Origin: an uncultured Clostridium sp.
GTDB taxonomy: Bacteria > Bacillota > Clostridia > Clostridiales > Clostridiaceae
NCBI GenBank assembly: GCA_900547475.1
Contig: URGW01000011.1
Coordinates: 17,356 to 81,355 of the forward strand
Reading direction: 5' to 3'
DNA: 64,000 bases
The position numbers were made by a program, and so were the translations under genes. Shown here in pieces: positions 24,814 through 33,014 of this stretch. Position 1 is the stretch's first letter, and each line of letters begins with the position of its first letter. The notes under the pieces were generated by a model. That model made no database searches, was not told the DNA's origin, and saw only the letters and a list, made by a program, of their open reading frames with translations.

Positions 24814-26169
24814 CTAATTTTTAAATGAATGAATTGGTGCTGGTATTCTACCGCCACGTTGAATAAAGTCAAATGATGAATATTTATTTATAGGCATTAC
24901 AGGTGCAGTACCTAATAAACCTCCAAACTCAACTAAATCTCCTACTTTGCATCCTGGTGCTGGAATAATTCTAACTGCTGTAGTCTTATTATTAATAACT
25001 CCAATTGCACTTTCATCAGCAATCATAGCTGATAAAGTTTCTGCTGGTGTATCACCTGGCACTGCTATCATATCTAAACCAACTGAACAAATAGCTGTCA
25101 TAGCTTCAAGCTTTTCTAAATTTAATGAACCATTTAATACAGCATCTATCATACCAGCATCTTCTGAAACAGGAATAAAAGCTCCACTTAATCCTCCTAC
25201 ATGACTACAAGCCATCACTCCCCCTTTTTTTACTGCATCATTTAAAAGTGCTAAAGCTGCAGTTGTTCCATGAGTTCCAACAACCTCAAGTCCCATAGCT
25301 TCTAAGATATGTGCTACTGAATCTCCCACTGCCGGAGTAGGTGCTAATGATAAATCTACAATTCCAAAAGGTGTATCCAGCCTTTTTGCTGCTTCATGTG
25401 CAACTAATTGCCCTATTCTAGTAATTTTAAAAGCAGTTTTCTTAATCATTTCAGCAACTACATCAAAACTCTCTCCTTTAACCTTTTCTATAGCTCTTTG
25501 TACTACCCCAGGTCCACTAACCCCAACATTTATAACCCTATCAGCTTCTCCAACTCCATGAAAAGCCCCTGCCATAAATGGATTATCTTCAACAGCATTA
25601 GCAAATACAACAAGTTTTGCACATCCAAATCCCTTTTTATCTGCTGTTAATTCAGCAGTTTTTTTAATAACTTGTCCCATTTCTTTTACTGCATCCATAT
25701 TAATTCCACATCTAGTGGATCCAACATTTACAGAAGAACAAACCTTGCTAGTTTTAGCTAAAGCCTCTGGTATTGAATTAATAAGAATTTTATCTCCCTT
25801 TGTATAGCCCTTATGTACTAAAGCTGAAAAACCACCTATAAAATCTATTCCTAACTCATGAGCTGCTTTATCTAATGTTTCTGCAAATTTTACATAATTA
25901 GTTTCATTGGTTGCCCCTGCAATTATTGAAATAGGTGTAACAGAAACTCTTTTATTTACTATTGGTACACCAAATTCATTGGATATTTCATTTCCAACCT
26001 TAACTAAATCTTTAGCATAAGTTGTTATTTTATTATATATCTTCTCTCTTGCCTTATCTCCATCACTATCTATACAATCTAAAAGAGAAATTCCCATAGT
26101 TATAGTTCTAATATCTAATTTTTCTTCTTCTATCATTTTTATTGTTTCTAATATGTTATTTGCATTCAT
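24814..26169 (-). CDS. UPF0210/DUF711 family protein
   Basis: A 451-residue protein of the DUF711 family, structurally related to glycyl-radical enzymes but without a known reaction. Conserved blocks include ITMGISLLDCIDSDGDKA, SVNVGSTRCGINMDAV, NVGVSGPGVVQRAIEKV and GTHGTTAALALLNDAV. It pairs with the ACT protein gene 28 nt upstream; this gene pair is widely conserved in Firmicutes and archaea, which points to a shared, perhaps amino-acid-sensing, role. The ATG follows AATGGAGGAAAATT. Confidence 0.9.
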   Translation of the reverse strand: MNANNILETIKMIEEEKLDIRTITMGISLLDCIDSDGDKAREKIYNKITTYAKDLVKVGNEISNEFGVPIVNKRVSVTPISIIAGATNETNYVKFAETLDKAAHELGIDFIGGFSALVHKGYTKGDKILINSIPEALAKTSKVCSSVNVGSTRCGINMDAVKEMGQVIKKTAELTADKKGFGCAKLVVFANAVEDNPFMAGAFHGVGEADRVINVGVSGPGVVQRAIEKVKGESFDVVAEMIKKTAFKITRIGQLVAHEAAKRLDTPFGIVDLSLAPTPAVGDSVAHILEAMGLEVVGTHGTTAALALLNDAVKKGGVMACSHVGGLSGAFIPVSEDAGMIDAVLNGSLNLEKLEAMTAICSVGLDMIAVPGDTPAETLSAMIADESAIGVINNKTTAVRIIPAPGCKVGDLVEFGGLLGTAPVMPINKYSSFDFIQRGGRIPAPIHSFKN

Positions 26170-26197
26170 AATTTTCCTCCATTAAAGATTTAATATT

Positions 26198-26467
26198 CTA
26201 TACAGTATGCATAGAATTAAATATTTCTTCTCTTTGAATCTTAACTTCAACACCCAACTCTCTTCCCTTTATTTCTAAAGTCTTTTTAATTTCTTCAAAA
26301 TTATTATTGCTTATTTTTAAATCTAACATCATTATCATTGTAAAAAATTCACCCATTATAGTTTGATTAACATCCAAGATATTAATATTTAGCTTTTGAA
26401 GCTCACTACTTACTCCTGCTATAATTCCTACTTTATCTTTACCTATTACTGTTAGAATTGCTTTCAT
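26198..26467 (-). CDS. ACT domain protein, UPF0237
   Basis: An 89-residue single ACT domain: KAILTVIGKDKVGIIAGVSS, LNINILDVNQTIMGEFFTMIM and a C-terminal helix-strand. ACT domains bind small ligands, mostly amino acids. I start at the ATG at 26465-26467, nine bases after AAGGGGGA; the frame is open for 55 more codons upstream, but these are low-complexity, Tyr/Lys-rich and lack a ribosome site. First gene of the pair with UPF0210. Confidence 0.93.
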   Translation of the reverse strand: MKAILTVIGKDKVGIIAGVSSELQKLNINILDVNQTIMGEFFTMIMMLDLKISNNNFEEIKKTLEIKGRELGVEVKIQREEIFNSMHTV

Positions 26468-26668
26468 TTTTGATTCCCCCTTATTTTCTAAAAAACTCTG
26501 TTTATAAATTATATTAATTCTACACTTTACATCCACATATGTCAATTTAATCCTTTTGTATGCGTAATAGTTTTTTATTTTATGGAAAATATAATAATAA
26601 GTCTTGTTTTTATAACAGTTAAATAGACACACTATAATATAAATTTTATTTAAAGGATGGTAACTTTT

Positions 26669-26812
26669 ATGAGTAATAAAATTAATACAAATAATCCGAT
26701 AAATTTGGCTCGAATTGGTAACTTTACAAAAAATGCTGTTAAAACTTTTGAAAACGGTATTTTAAATGAACATAATTATTTAGAAAAAATAAATAAAAAT
26801 CAAAAAAAATAA
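26669..26812 (+). CDS. 47-residue small protein beside the agr locus
   Basis: ATG lies ten bases after AAAGGATGG, and the ORF ends just before a terminator. The product is Asn/Lys-rich with an amphipathic centre, NLARIGNFTKNAVKTFENGI, no signal peptide and no cysteine. A TATAAT box lies at 26633-26638. Between 26613 and 26623 is ACAGTTAAA, close to the LytTR half-site ACAGTTAAG bound by AgrA-type regulators. I do not recognise a family. It could be an agr-controlled peptide, but that is speculation. Confidence 0.5.
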   Translation: MSNKINTNNPINLARIGNFTKNAVKTFENGILNEHNYLEKINKNQKK

Positions 26813-26828
26813 AAACAATAACTAAAAT

Positions 26829-26856
26829 AAAAGTAGTATGAAAATACTACTTTTTA
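26829..26856. terminator. bidirectional terminator beside first agr kinase
   Basis: AAAAGTAGTAT and ATACTACTTTT enclose GAAA, with T runs on both strands. It serves the small plus-strand ORF and the minus-strand kinase. Confidence 0.8.
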
Positions 26857-28095
26857 TATCTCTATACTTATATTAAACATATCCTCTTTTACTGACATGT
26901 TAATTTTACCTTTATATTTATTAACTATTTTATTTATATTGTAAATCCCATAACCTCTCCCAGTTCCTTTTGTTGAAAACCTAATCTTAGATATACTAGG
27001 AATCATATCTTCAGTAAAATTACTAAAACTATTACTAACCTCTATTATATACTTCCCATTTTTATATGTTGTAAAAATATCTATATATTTCTTTTCACTA
27101 TTACTTGCTGATTCAATAGCATTATTAAATAAATTACTTAATACTACAGTAAGTTCACTATCATCTAGTGCTATTCCTTCTAATTGACTATCTATTTTAT
27201 ACTTACATATTATCTCATTTTTTTCTGCTTGATTTATTTTACTTAATAAGACTCCTTTTAGAATAGTATTTTCTATGTAAGATAAATTATTTAATAAATT
27301 TTTATTTTCAAAAACATTTCCTATGTATTTTTTTGCTCTATCTTTTAGCTCGTCCTCTTTACAAACTTGTATCATACAATACAATATGTTTAAATGATTT
27401 TTATACTCATGCTCACTTGCCTTCATTTCATCAAGAAGCTCTTGTATTAATGGATTAATACTTTGCTTTAACTCTGATTTTTTATTTTCTTTATCATTTT
27501 TATAAATACTTATAAAATAAAATGTATTTATAATTATCATACTTAAGAATAATGCTCCAATTTCCACTACTTCTAAATCTTTTATAAATTCATTTTGTAA
27601 CAATACTTTAAAAAGTAAAAATATAATAATTAAATTAATAGAAATTAGCACAACTGAATTATATCTTTCTATAAAATTTTCTAAATTAATTTTTCTTGAT
27701 TTCATAACTTTATAAGTAGAATATATAATTGAACTCATTGATAATAAAAGAATTATAAAATATGCCCAATATGGTAAATCATTATGTCCAAATATCAAAA
27801 TTGATATAAGCATTGCTACAAGTTCAATGAAAATTATTGTCATACATGAAATAATTAATCCAACAATATTAACAATAATGTTCTTGTTGTAAAGCTTTCC
27901 CACTATAATATTAGCTAATAAAAAAATCAAAACAAATGTAAGTACTGGATATTTATTAAAAATCATAAGTATAATTGATGCTATCCCGCCCCCTAATATA
28001 GAATAAATAGTATATATTTTTATATTACTATTTTCTTCATCAAAAATTATATGATACATAATTAACATACTTGTAAATTCAATAAATGTAAGTAT
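26854..28095 (-). CDS. AgrC-like sensor histidine kinase (first copy)
   Basis: A membrane sensor kinase of about 413 residues. The first 200 form six or so membrane helices, then EHEYKNHLNIL carries the likely phospho-accepting histidine, as in AgrC (RHDYVN). The GHKL ATPase domain follows: LSNLFNNAIESA (N box) and GTGRGYGIYNI (G box). It is a paralogue of the kinase at 29264-30532. The first ATG, at 28068, has no ribosome site. GGAGG at 28104-28108 stands eight bases before an in-frame ATA at 28093-28095, and the extra residues LTFIEFTS align with SLIEIISL of the second kinase. I therefore place the start at ATA. No regulator gene is attached. Confidence 0.82.
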   Translation of the reverse strand: MLTFIEFTSMLIMYHIIFDEENSNIKIYTIYSILGGGIASIILMIFNKYPVLTFVLIFLLANIIVGKLYNKNIIVNIVGLIISCMTIIFIELVAMLISILIFGHNDLPYWAYFIILLLSMSSIIYSTYKVMKSRKINLENFIERYNSVVLISINLIIIFLLFKVLLQNEFIKDLEVVEIGALFLSMIIINTFYFISIYKNDKENKKSELKQSINPLIQELLDEMKASEHEYKNHLNILYCMIQVCKEDELKDRAKKYIGNVFENKNLLNNLSYIENTILKGVLLSKINQAEKNEIICKYKIDSQLEGIALDDSELTVVLSNLFNNAIESASNSEKKYIDIFTTYKNGKYIIEVSNSFSNFTEDMIPSISKIRFSTKGTGRGYGIYNINKIVNKYKGKINMSVKEDMFNISIEI

Positions 28096-28128
28096 TTATC
28101 TCACCTCCATCATTTCCCTTTATATTTT

Positions 28129-28189
28129 ATCACCTTAATAATTGATTAAAAAGTAAAAATAATGCTTTTTAATCAATTATTAAGGTGAT
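28129..28189. repeat. perfect 25-bp inverted repeat upstream of agrB
   Basis: A 25-nt arm starting ATCACCTTAATAATTG (28129-28153) and its exact inverse (28165-28189) flank an 11-nt A/T loop. It lies in the 238-nt gap between the divergent kinase and agrB. On the plus strand TTTATT follows, so it could stop antisense transcription into agrB. On the minus strand it lies in the kinase leader. The rest of the gap holds the agrB promoter region with TATAAT near 28298. Confidence 0.65.
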
Positions 28190-28333
28190 TTTATTCATAT
28201 AAAGAAAAATTTCTTGTTTTTTATTTATTTTTCACTTCTTTTTATAATTAATTTAATGAAATTTATGCATTTAATAGAATTTAAGTGTAATTTATATTAT
28301 AATTGTCTATGTAGTAATTAAGGAGGTATATTT

Positions 28334-28912
28334 TTGAATCCATTTATAAAAAAACAACTGGACTTTATAGTAAATACTACAGGAAAAACTGATATATACG
28401 AAATAGACAATATTAGATACGGATTAGAAGTGCTATATGGAGAGTTTTTTAAATTATTAATAATGTTCATCATTTCATTATTATTGAATAAATTTTCAGT
28501 ATTTATTCTATTAATAATTTTACTAATTTTAATTAGACCTCTAATAGGTGGAAGTCATGCTAAAACTTATATAGGTTGTATGATTCAAAGCAATATATTA
28601 TTTATATCAATATATTACTTAGCATATATCCTTCCTAAAGTTAACACTTTTATCCATATTATAATTATAACATTATCCATCATAATTGTTAGAGTTTTTA
28701 ATCCAGTTAATCCAAAGAGAAAAACTGTTAATACCCATTATAAAAATTTCAAATTTAAGAATATTGTTACAATCGTTCTTATCAGTTGGTTTGTTATTTC
28801 AACACTATTCTTATCTAACTACTATATTAAATGTGGTTTATTACTTATTTTATATATAATTATAGATTTTTTTAAGGAGGCTTATAAAAATGAAAAAAAA
28901 ATTACTATTTAA
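28334..28912 (+). CDS. agrB: AgrB-like peptide-processing membrane protease
   Basis: A 192-residue membrane endopeptidase that cuts the AgrD precursor and closes the ring of the signal peptide. The catalytic pair of this cysteine protease family is in GGSHAKTYIGC, with His and Cys seven residues apart as in Staphylococcus aureus AgrB. Four to six membrane helices follow, and NPVNPKRKTV is a conserved cytoplasmic loop. The start is TTG at 28334-28336, after AAGGAGGTATATT. Its 3' end overlaps agrD by 23 nt, so the two are translationally coupled. Confidence 0.92.
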   Translation: MNPFIKKQLDFIVNTTGKTDIYEIDNIRYGLEVLYGEFFKLLIMFIISLLLNKFSVFILLIILLILIRPLIGGSHAKTYIGCMIQSNILFISIYYLAYILPKVNTFIHIIIITLSIIIVRVFNPVNPKRKTVNTHYKNFKFKNIVTIVLISWFVISTLFLSNYYIKCGLLLILYIIIDFFKEAYKNEKKITI

Positions 28913-29027
28913 TTTAGCTGCTTTAATGGTTGTAGCTACAGAGTTTACTTCTCAGCTTGCAAGAATTCCACAAAGCTTATTTTTCTTAGGTGAACCACAA
29001 GAACCATTAAAAAAAATTGAAGAATAA
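28890..29027 (+). CDS. agrD: AgrD-like autoinducing peptide precursor, serine type
   Basis: A 45-residue precursor starting at ATG after AAGGAGGCTTATAAAA. Residues 1-20 are an amphipathic membrane-binding leader (KKKLLFNLAALMVVATEF). RIPQSLFFL follows, then the acidic tail GEPQEPLKKIEE, where GEPQEP corresponds to the conserved E-x-P block that AgrB recognises. There is no cysteine in the protein. Serine 29 is at the ring position, four residues before the cut, so the signal should be a five-membered lactone, S-L-F-F-L, with a short N-terminal tail. Staphylococcus intermedius makes a comparable serine lactone, RIPTSTGFF. The exact tail length is unknown. Confidence 0.88.
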   Translation: MKKKLLFNLAALMVVATEFTSQLARIPQSLFFLGEPQEPLKKIEE

Positions 29028-29051
29028 CTTTTTATTATTTACATTTATTTT

Positions 29052-29099
29052 GAGGTATCTCGTAATTTTTTATATTTTACGATGATTCCTCTTTTTTTA
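29052..29099 (+). terminator. terminator of agrBD
   Basis: GAGGTATCTCGTAA pairs with TTACGATGATTCCTC with small internal mismatches; CTTTTTTTAC follows on the plus strand. Confidence 0.8.
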
Positions 29100-29206
29100 C
29101 TTTTATTTTATTTAAGTTTATCAGAAACATCTTTCTTTCAAAATAAATGGTTAATTAAAGTTTTATTATTACATATATAAATTTAAACTTACCTATCAAG
29201 CCTATA

Positions 29207-29240
29207 AAAATTAGGATTCAACTTTGAATCCTAATTTTAC
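29207..29240. terminator. terminator of the second kinase transcript
   Basis: AAAATTAGGATTCA and TGAATCCTAATTTT are perfect inverses around ACTT. On the minus strand TTTATAGG follows. It lies 25 nt past the kinase stop. Confidence 0.75.
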
Positions 29241-29263
29241 CATGATATAAACTAGAAATTTTC

Positions 29264-30532
29264 TTACTTTAAAAATTTTATTGTTAAAATAAGAATTTCA
29301 TTTTCTAGTGAAATTCTTATTTTACCCTTATTCTTTTCTACAATTTCTTTTATATTGTATAATCCATATCCCCTTCCTTCACCTTTAGTTGTATAACCTA
29401 TTTTAAATATATTATATAAATTTTCATTTTCCATATTTTCAGTATAATTTTTAACACTTATTGTATAATACTTTTCATCTTCACCAATATATACTTCTAT
29501 TTCCTTATTTTTTATCATACTGGTGGCTTCTATTGCATTATTTAATAGGTTACTTAATATTACCGTCAATTCTGAATTATCTAAAGAAATATTTTTTAAA
29601 TCACTTGTAACTCTATATTTATATTTAATTCCTAGCTTTTCAGCTCTTTGAGCTTTATTATAAAGTACAGCTTTAACTATTGTATTTTCTACATCAATCA
29701 ATTTAGAGAATACTTCATTGTTCTCTACTAAGTTACCTATATATTCCTTAACCTTCTCTCTTACTTCTTCGGGTTTAGAAATTTGTACAATACTCCAAAT
29801 AGTATTTAAATGATTTTTGTATTCATGTTCATTTGCTCTAAGCTTTCCCATTAAATCATTTAGCAGTGGATCAAAAGAAGTTTTTATTTCATCTTTTTTC
29901 TTTTCATTTAGAATATTATATAGAAAAACATAAAAGTAACAATTTACCCCAACTAATATTAATGCTAATATAGCTATTGGAATAACTATATTTGTTTCCA
30001 TTAATTCATTACTTAGTAAAACTTTTATAAATAAGAAAAATACAAATAAGTTTAATACTATTATATTTATACTTTTATATTTTGAGAAAAACTCTGATAA
30101 TCTAATTTTTTTATTTAATCCATTTTTGTTTAACAACAAAATTAAACTGCTCATTATAATTACAATTAATATACAATATGTTAATGGCTCTATATCAGTA
30201 TCTCCCATTATTAAATGAACAATAAACATTGTAATTAATTCAAAAACTGCAACTATTAAAAAACTTACTACTAATTCTATAAAAGTCAGCAATGTATCTT
30301 TTTTTTCTAATTTACTAACTATAATTGCATTTAAAAATAATACACCAACTAATATTATAAGTTGATCTACATTATATACTCTAACTAAAACAACATAAAA
30401 ACAAGTAGTTATAATTGAAACTATTGTTTTAACTTTAATTTCAAAAAATATATCATCTTTTATTATAATATTATATATTAATAGAAGACTTATTATTTCA
30501 ATTAATGATATAACTATACTTGACACCGTCAT
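29264..30532 (-). CDS. agrC: AgrC-like sensor histidine kinase (second copy)
   Basis: A 422-residue polytopic kinase. Residues 1-205 hold about six membrane helices that would read the autoinducing peptide. EHEYKNHLNTIW puts the phospho-accepting histidine at 236, and the GHKL domain has LSNLLNNAIEAT and GEGRGYGLYNI. ATG at 30530-30532 lies eight bases after AAGGAGG and 3 nt after the regulator stop, so the two are one operon. It resembles the first kinase along its full length, including the linker before the histidine. Sensing of the adjacent AgrD peptide is inferred from position. Confidence 0.9.
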   Translation of the reverse strand: MTVSSIVISLIEIISLLLIYNIIIKDDIFFEIKVKTIVSIITTCFYVVLVRVYNVDQLIILVGVLFLNAIIVSKLEKKDTLLTFIELVVSFLIVAVFELITMFIVHLIMGDTDIEPLTYCILIVIIMSSLILLLNKNGLNKKIRLSEFFSKYKSINIIVLNLFVFFLFIKVLLSNELMETNIVIPIAILALILVGVNCYFYVFLYNILNEKKKDEIKTSFDPLLNDLMGKLRANEHEYKNHLNTIWSIVQISKPEEVREKVKEYIGNLVENNEVFSKLIDVENTIVKAVLYNKAQRAEKLGIKYKYRVTSDLKNISLDNSELTVILSNLLNNAIEATSMIKNKEIEVYIGEDEKYYTISVKNYTENMENENLYNIFKIGYTTKGEGRGYGLYNIKEIVEKNKGKIRISLENEILILTIKFLK

Positions 30533-30534
30533 TA

Positions 30535-31251
30535 TTAAATCCTCCTTAAAAATGCTTGTCTATATGTGTAACTCAATAAAACAATATCTTCAGAACCTCT
30601 CATCTTAATACCCCATACCTTTTCATAAGTTTTTTCAATTTCTGTTACATATTTCATATTAACAGCAAAGGACCTATGTGTTTGAATTATTTCATCATCA
30701 CTTAAACTTTTTAAAAGTTTAACTAAAGAAGTTCTTTTAATATTGTATATACCACTCATAGTGTGAATATAACAACATTTATCAATATATTCAATATAAA
30801 TAATATCATTATGATATAATTTTATAGATATATTAGAATCAATATCTATAAATGAATACTTCCCCTCTTTAATACTCCTTAATGGTGTTGAATTTAAAAA
30901 AACATCAACAATATTTATTATATCCTTCTCCTTATATGGTTTTACAATAAAATCATAACAATGAATATTTTTAAATGCTTCTATAATATGTATAAGTTCA
31001 CCCGTTACAAATACTATTCCAGTTAAAGAATGATTATCATGTTGTCTTATTTTTTTTGCAAGGTCTAATCCTGATGAATCTTTCAAGCGAATATCTATAA
31101 AGAATAAATGTACGTCTTTTTCACCAATTATTTTTAGTGCTTCTTTTTTAGACGCAGCTTCATATATTCTAACATCAACAAAGTTTGATTTAATTATCGA
31201 TGCTAATGCTTCACGTTGAATTTTTTCATCTTCAACCAATAATATATTCAT
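30535..31251 (-). CDS. agrA: LytTR-type response regulator, AgrA-like
   Basis: A 238-residue regulator. The receiver domain begins NILLVEDEKIQREALA with the acidic pocket, has the phospho-acceptor aspartate in VHLFFIDIRLKDSSG, and the lysine in FIVKPYKEKDI. The C-terminal LytTR DNA-binding domain runs from about 130 on (DIIYIEYIDKCCYIHT, ETHRSFAVN-like QTHRSFAVNMKYV). I start at ATG 31249-31251, before which is GGGGGATAGGT; a longer frame adds 20 residues without a ribosome site. It is the only regulator for two kinases here and probably controls agrBD. Confidence 0.92.
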   Translation of the reverse strand: MNILLVEDEKIQREALASIIKSNFVDVRIYEAASKKEALKIIGEKDVHLFFIDIRLKDSSGLDLAKKIRQHDNHSLTGIVFVTGELIHIIEAFKNIHCYDFIVKPYKEKDIINIVDVFLNSTPLRSIKEGKYSFIDIDSNISIKLYHNDIIYIEYIDKCCYIHTMSGIYNIKRTSLVKLLKSLSDDEIIQTHRSFAVNMKYVTEIEKTYEKVWGIKMRGSEDIVLLSYTYRQAFLRRI

Positions 31252-31281
31252 ACCTATCCCCCTAAAAATACATATAAATAT

Positions 31282-31310
31282 ATTATAGTGCAATTTTAGA
31301 CATTTTGCCA
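31282..31310 (-). promoter_or_regulatory. promoter of the agrA-agrC operon
   Basis: On the minus strand TGGCAA (31305-31310) and TATAAT (31282-31287) are 17 nt apart. The poor -35 box would suit an activated promoter. Confidence 0.5.
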
Positions 31311-31399
31311 TATCATTGGGATAATATCATATTTTATTTTAAATATTAATATTTCCCATTTAAATTCCACTAAAATTTAACTAAAATTATTTCAAAAAT

Positions 31400-31436
31400 A
31401 AAGCAAGGTTATGTAATAAAAATACATACCTCGCTA
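31400..31436 (-). terminator. terminator of metF-luxS
   Basis: On the minus strand GCGAGGTATGTA pairs with TACATAACCTTGC, with wobble and one bulge, and TTTATTTTTG follows. Confidence 0.7.
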
Positions 31437-31477
31437 TAAATATTATATTAAATTTTATATACTAAATATCACTTAAA

Positions 31478-31933
31478 CTATTCAGCATAAATATTTAAAG
31501 AAAATCCTCTACTTAACGCTTCTTTAGCATATTCCTTAGCCCCAAAAAGTGATAAATCTCTGTAATTTCCACATTGTATATCATTGGCTGCTGGTATTTC
31601 TGTAGCTTTTAACACTTCATTTAATGCATTTTCTATTGCGATTTTTATCTCAATAGTTCCTCTATCGCCAAAAATACTTAAATAAAAACCTGTTCTACAC
31701 CCCATTGGTGATAAATCTATTATACCTTCTAAGTTATTTCTAAGCTCATATGCTAATAAATGCTCTAATCCATGCATTGCAGCAGTTCCAAATGCTTCTT
31801 TGTTAGGTTGTAAGAACCTAATATCAAACTTTGTTACAGAATCACCTTGTGGTCCATTTAATACACAACATTTTCTTATATATGGAGCTTTAACCTTTCT
31901 ATGATCTAACTCAAAACTTTCTACTTTATTCAT
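31478..31933 (-). CDS. luxS: S-ribosylhomocysteine lyase
   Basis: Splits S-ribosylhomocysteine to homocysteine and DPD, the precursor of the AI-2 signal. The 151 residues include the metal motif HGLEH (His54, Glu57, His58), the catalytic cysteine in SPMGCRTGFY (Cys79) and the third metal ligand in DIQCGNYRDLS (Cys121). ATG follows GGAGGATAAAAA. It follows metF by 18 nt; both serve the methyl cycle under the SAM riboswitch. Whether AI-2 is used as a signal cannot be told. Confidence 0.96.
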   Translation of the reverse strand: MNKVESFELDHRKVKAPYIRKCCVLNGPQGDSVTKFDIRFLQPNKEAFGTAAMHGLEHLLAYELRNNLEGIIDLSPMGCRTGFYLSIFGDRGTIEIKIAIENALNEVLKATEIPAANDIQCGNYRDLSLFGAKEYAKEALSRGFSLNIYAE

Positions 31934-31951
31934 TTTTTATCCTCCCATACA

Positions 31952-32839
31952 TCATATAACTTTTTTATTATTAATTGAATTTATTATTGTATTTATATTT
32001 TCATGTACTCTTCTTGCTACATATGGATTATTCATTGTATATAAATGAATTCCCTCTACCCCACTAGAAACCAAATCTACTATTTGCTCAACTGCATATG
32101 CAATACCTGCTTCTCTTAGAGCATCTTTATCATATTCATACTTATTCATTATTTTAATAAACTTTTCAGGAATATAAGCTCCACATAAAGATGCCACTCT
32201 TTCTATTTGCTTCTTATTTACTACTGGCATAATTCCAGCTTGAATTGGTGATTTAATTCCTAATTTTTCTTTTTGATCTAGCATATTGTAAAAATAATTA
32301 TTATCAAAAAACAATTGAGAAATAAATTGAGTAACCCCCATTTCTTCCTTTATTTTTAAATGTAACATATCTTCTTTAATATCTCTCCCCTTAACATGCC
32401 CTTCTGGATAACATGCTCCTAAGATATTAAAATCCCCTCTATTTTTTATATGAGATATAAGCTCATAAGCATAATTAAATTCTCCTTTAGGATCTTGTCC
32501 AACAGGAATATCCCCCCTTAAAGCTAGTATATTTTCTATTCCCTTCATTTTTAAATCATCTAAGATTATATCTATTTCTTCTTTAGTAGATGATATACAT
32601 GTTAAGTGAGCTACAGATTCTACTCCATACTTTTCTTTTATAACTGAGGAAAGTTCAGTCGTTCTATTATCAGTTAAACTACCACCAGCCCCATAAGTTA
32701 CGCTAATAAAATCAGGCTTTAAATCCTTTAATTCCTCTAAAGTATTATAAACAGTACTAATTGATGATGTAACTTTTGGTGGAAATATCTCAAAAGAAAA
32801 TACTAACTCCTTACTATTAAACAATTCATTAATTTTCAT
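31952..32839 (-). CDS. metF: 5,10-methylenetetrahydrofolate reductase
   Basis: Reduces methylene-THF to methyl-THF for methionine synthesis. The 295-residue FAD-binding barrel shows VFSFEIFPPK (catalytic glutamate), DFISVTYGAGGS, NILALRGDIP, FNILGACYPEGH and FISQLFFDNNYFYN. It is the first gene after the SAM riboswitch, and luxS follows. ATG comes after AAGGGGGCATTTTT. No metH gene is in view. Confidence 0.95.
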   Translation of the reverse strand: MKINELFNSKELVFSFEIFPPKVTSSISTVYNTLEELKDLKPDFISVTYGAGGSLTDNRTTELSSVIKEKYGVESVAHLTCISSTKEEIDIILDDLKMKGIENILALRGDIPVGQDPKGEFNYAYELISHIKNRGDFNILGACYPEGHVKGRDIKEDMLHLKIKEEMGVTQFISQLFFDNNYFYNMLDQKEKLGIKSPIQAGIMPVVNKKQIERVASLCGAYIPEKFIKIMNKYEYDKDALREAGIAYAVEQIVDLVSSGVEGIHLYTMNNPYVARRVHENINTIINSINNKKVI

Positions 32840-32951
32840 AAAAATGCCCCCTTTAAATTAGTGTTAATGTAAAGTTTATTACAATAACTTTATACTAATG
32901 ACTAAAATTCATTAATAAATTTTTACTCTTATTATTGCTTATTCTTTATTG

Positions 32952-32988
32952 TAAAATAAAAAAACCTAAAGGATATTTCCCTTAGGTT
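32952..32988 (-). terminator. riboswitch-controlled terminator before metF
   Basis: On the minus strand AACCTAAGGG and CCTTTAGGTT pair around AAATAT and are followed by a run of seven T. It lies between the SAM aptamer and metF and is the likely expression platform: premature termination when SAM is bound. Confidence 0.85.
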
Positions 32989-33014
32989 AAAATAACTATG
33001 CCTATAAAAATACC

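Noticed and set aside
26468..26632. N-terminal extension of the ACT protein
   Set aside because: Low-complexity Tyr/Lys/Asn sequence without a ribosome site; the ATG at 26467 has one and gives a standard ACT domain.
28262..28330. AgrA-type direct repeats before agrB
   Set aside because: Several TTTAA-rich motifs recur, but not at the 21-22 nt spacing expected of LytTR half-sites, and such motifs are frequent by chance in DNA this AT-rich.
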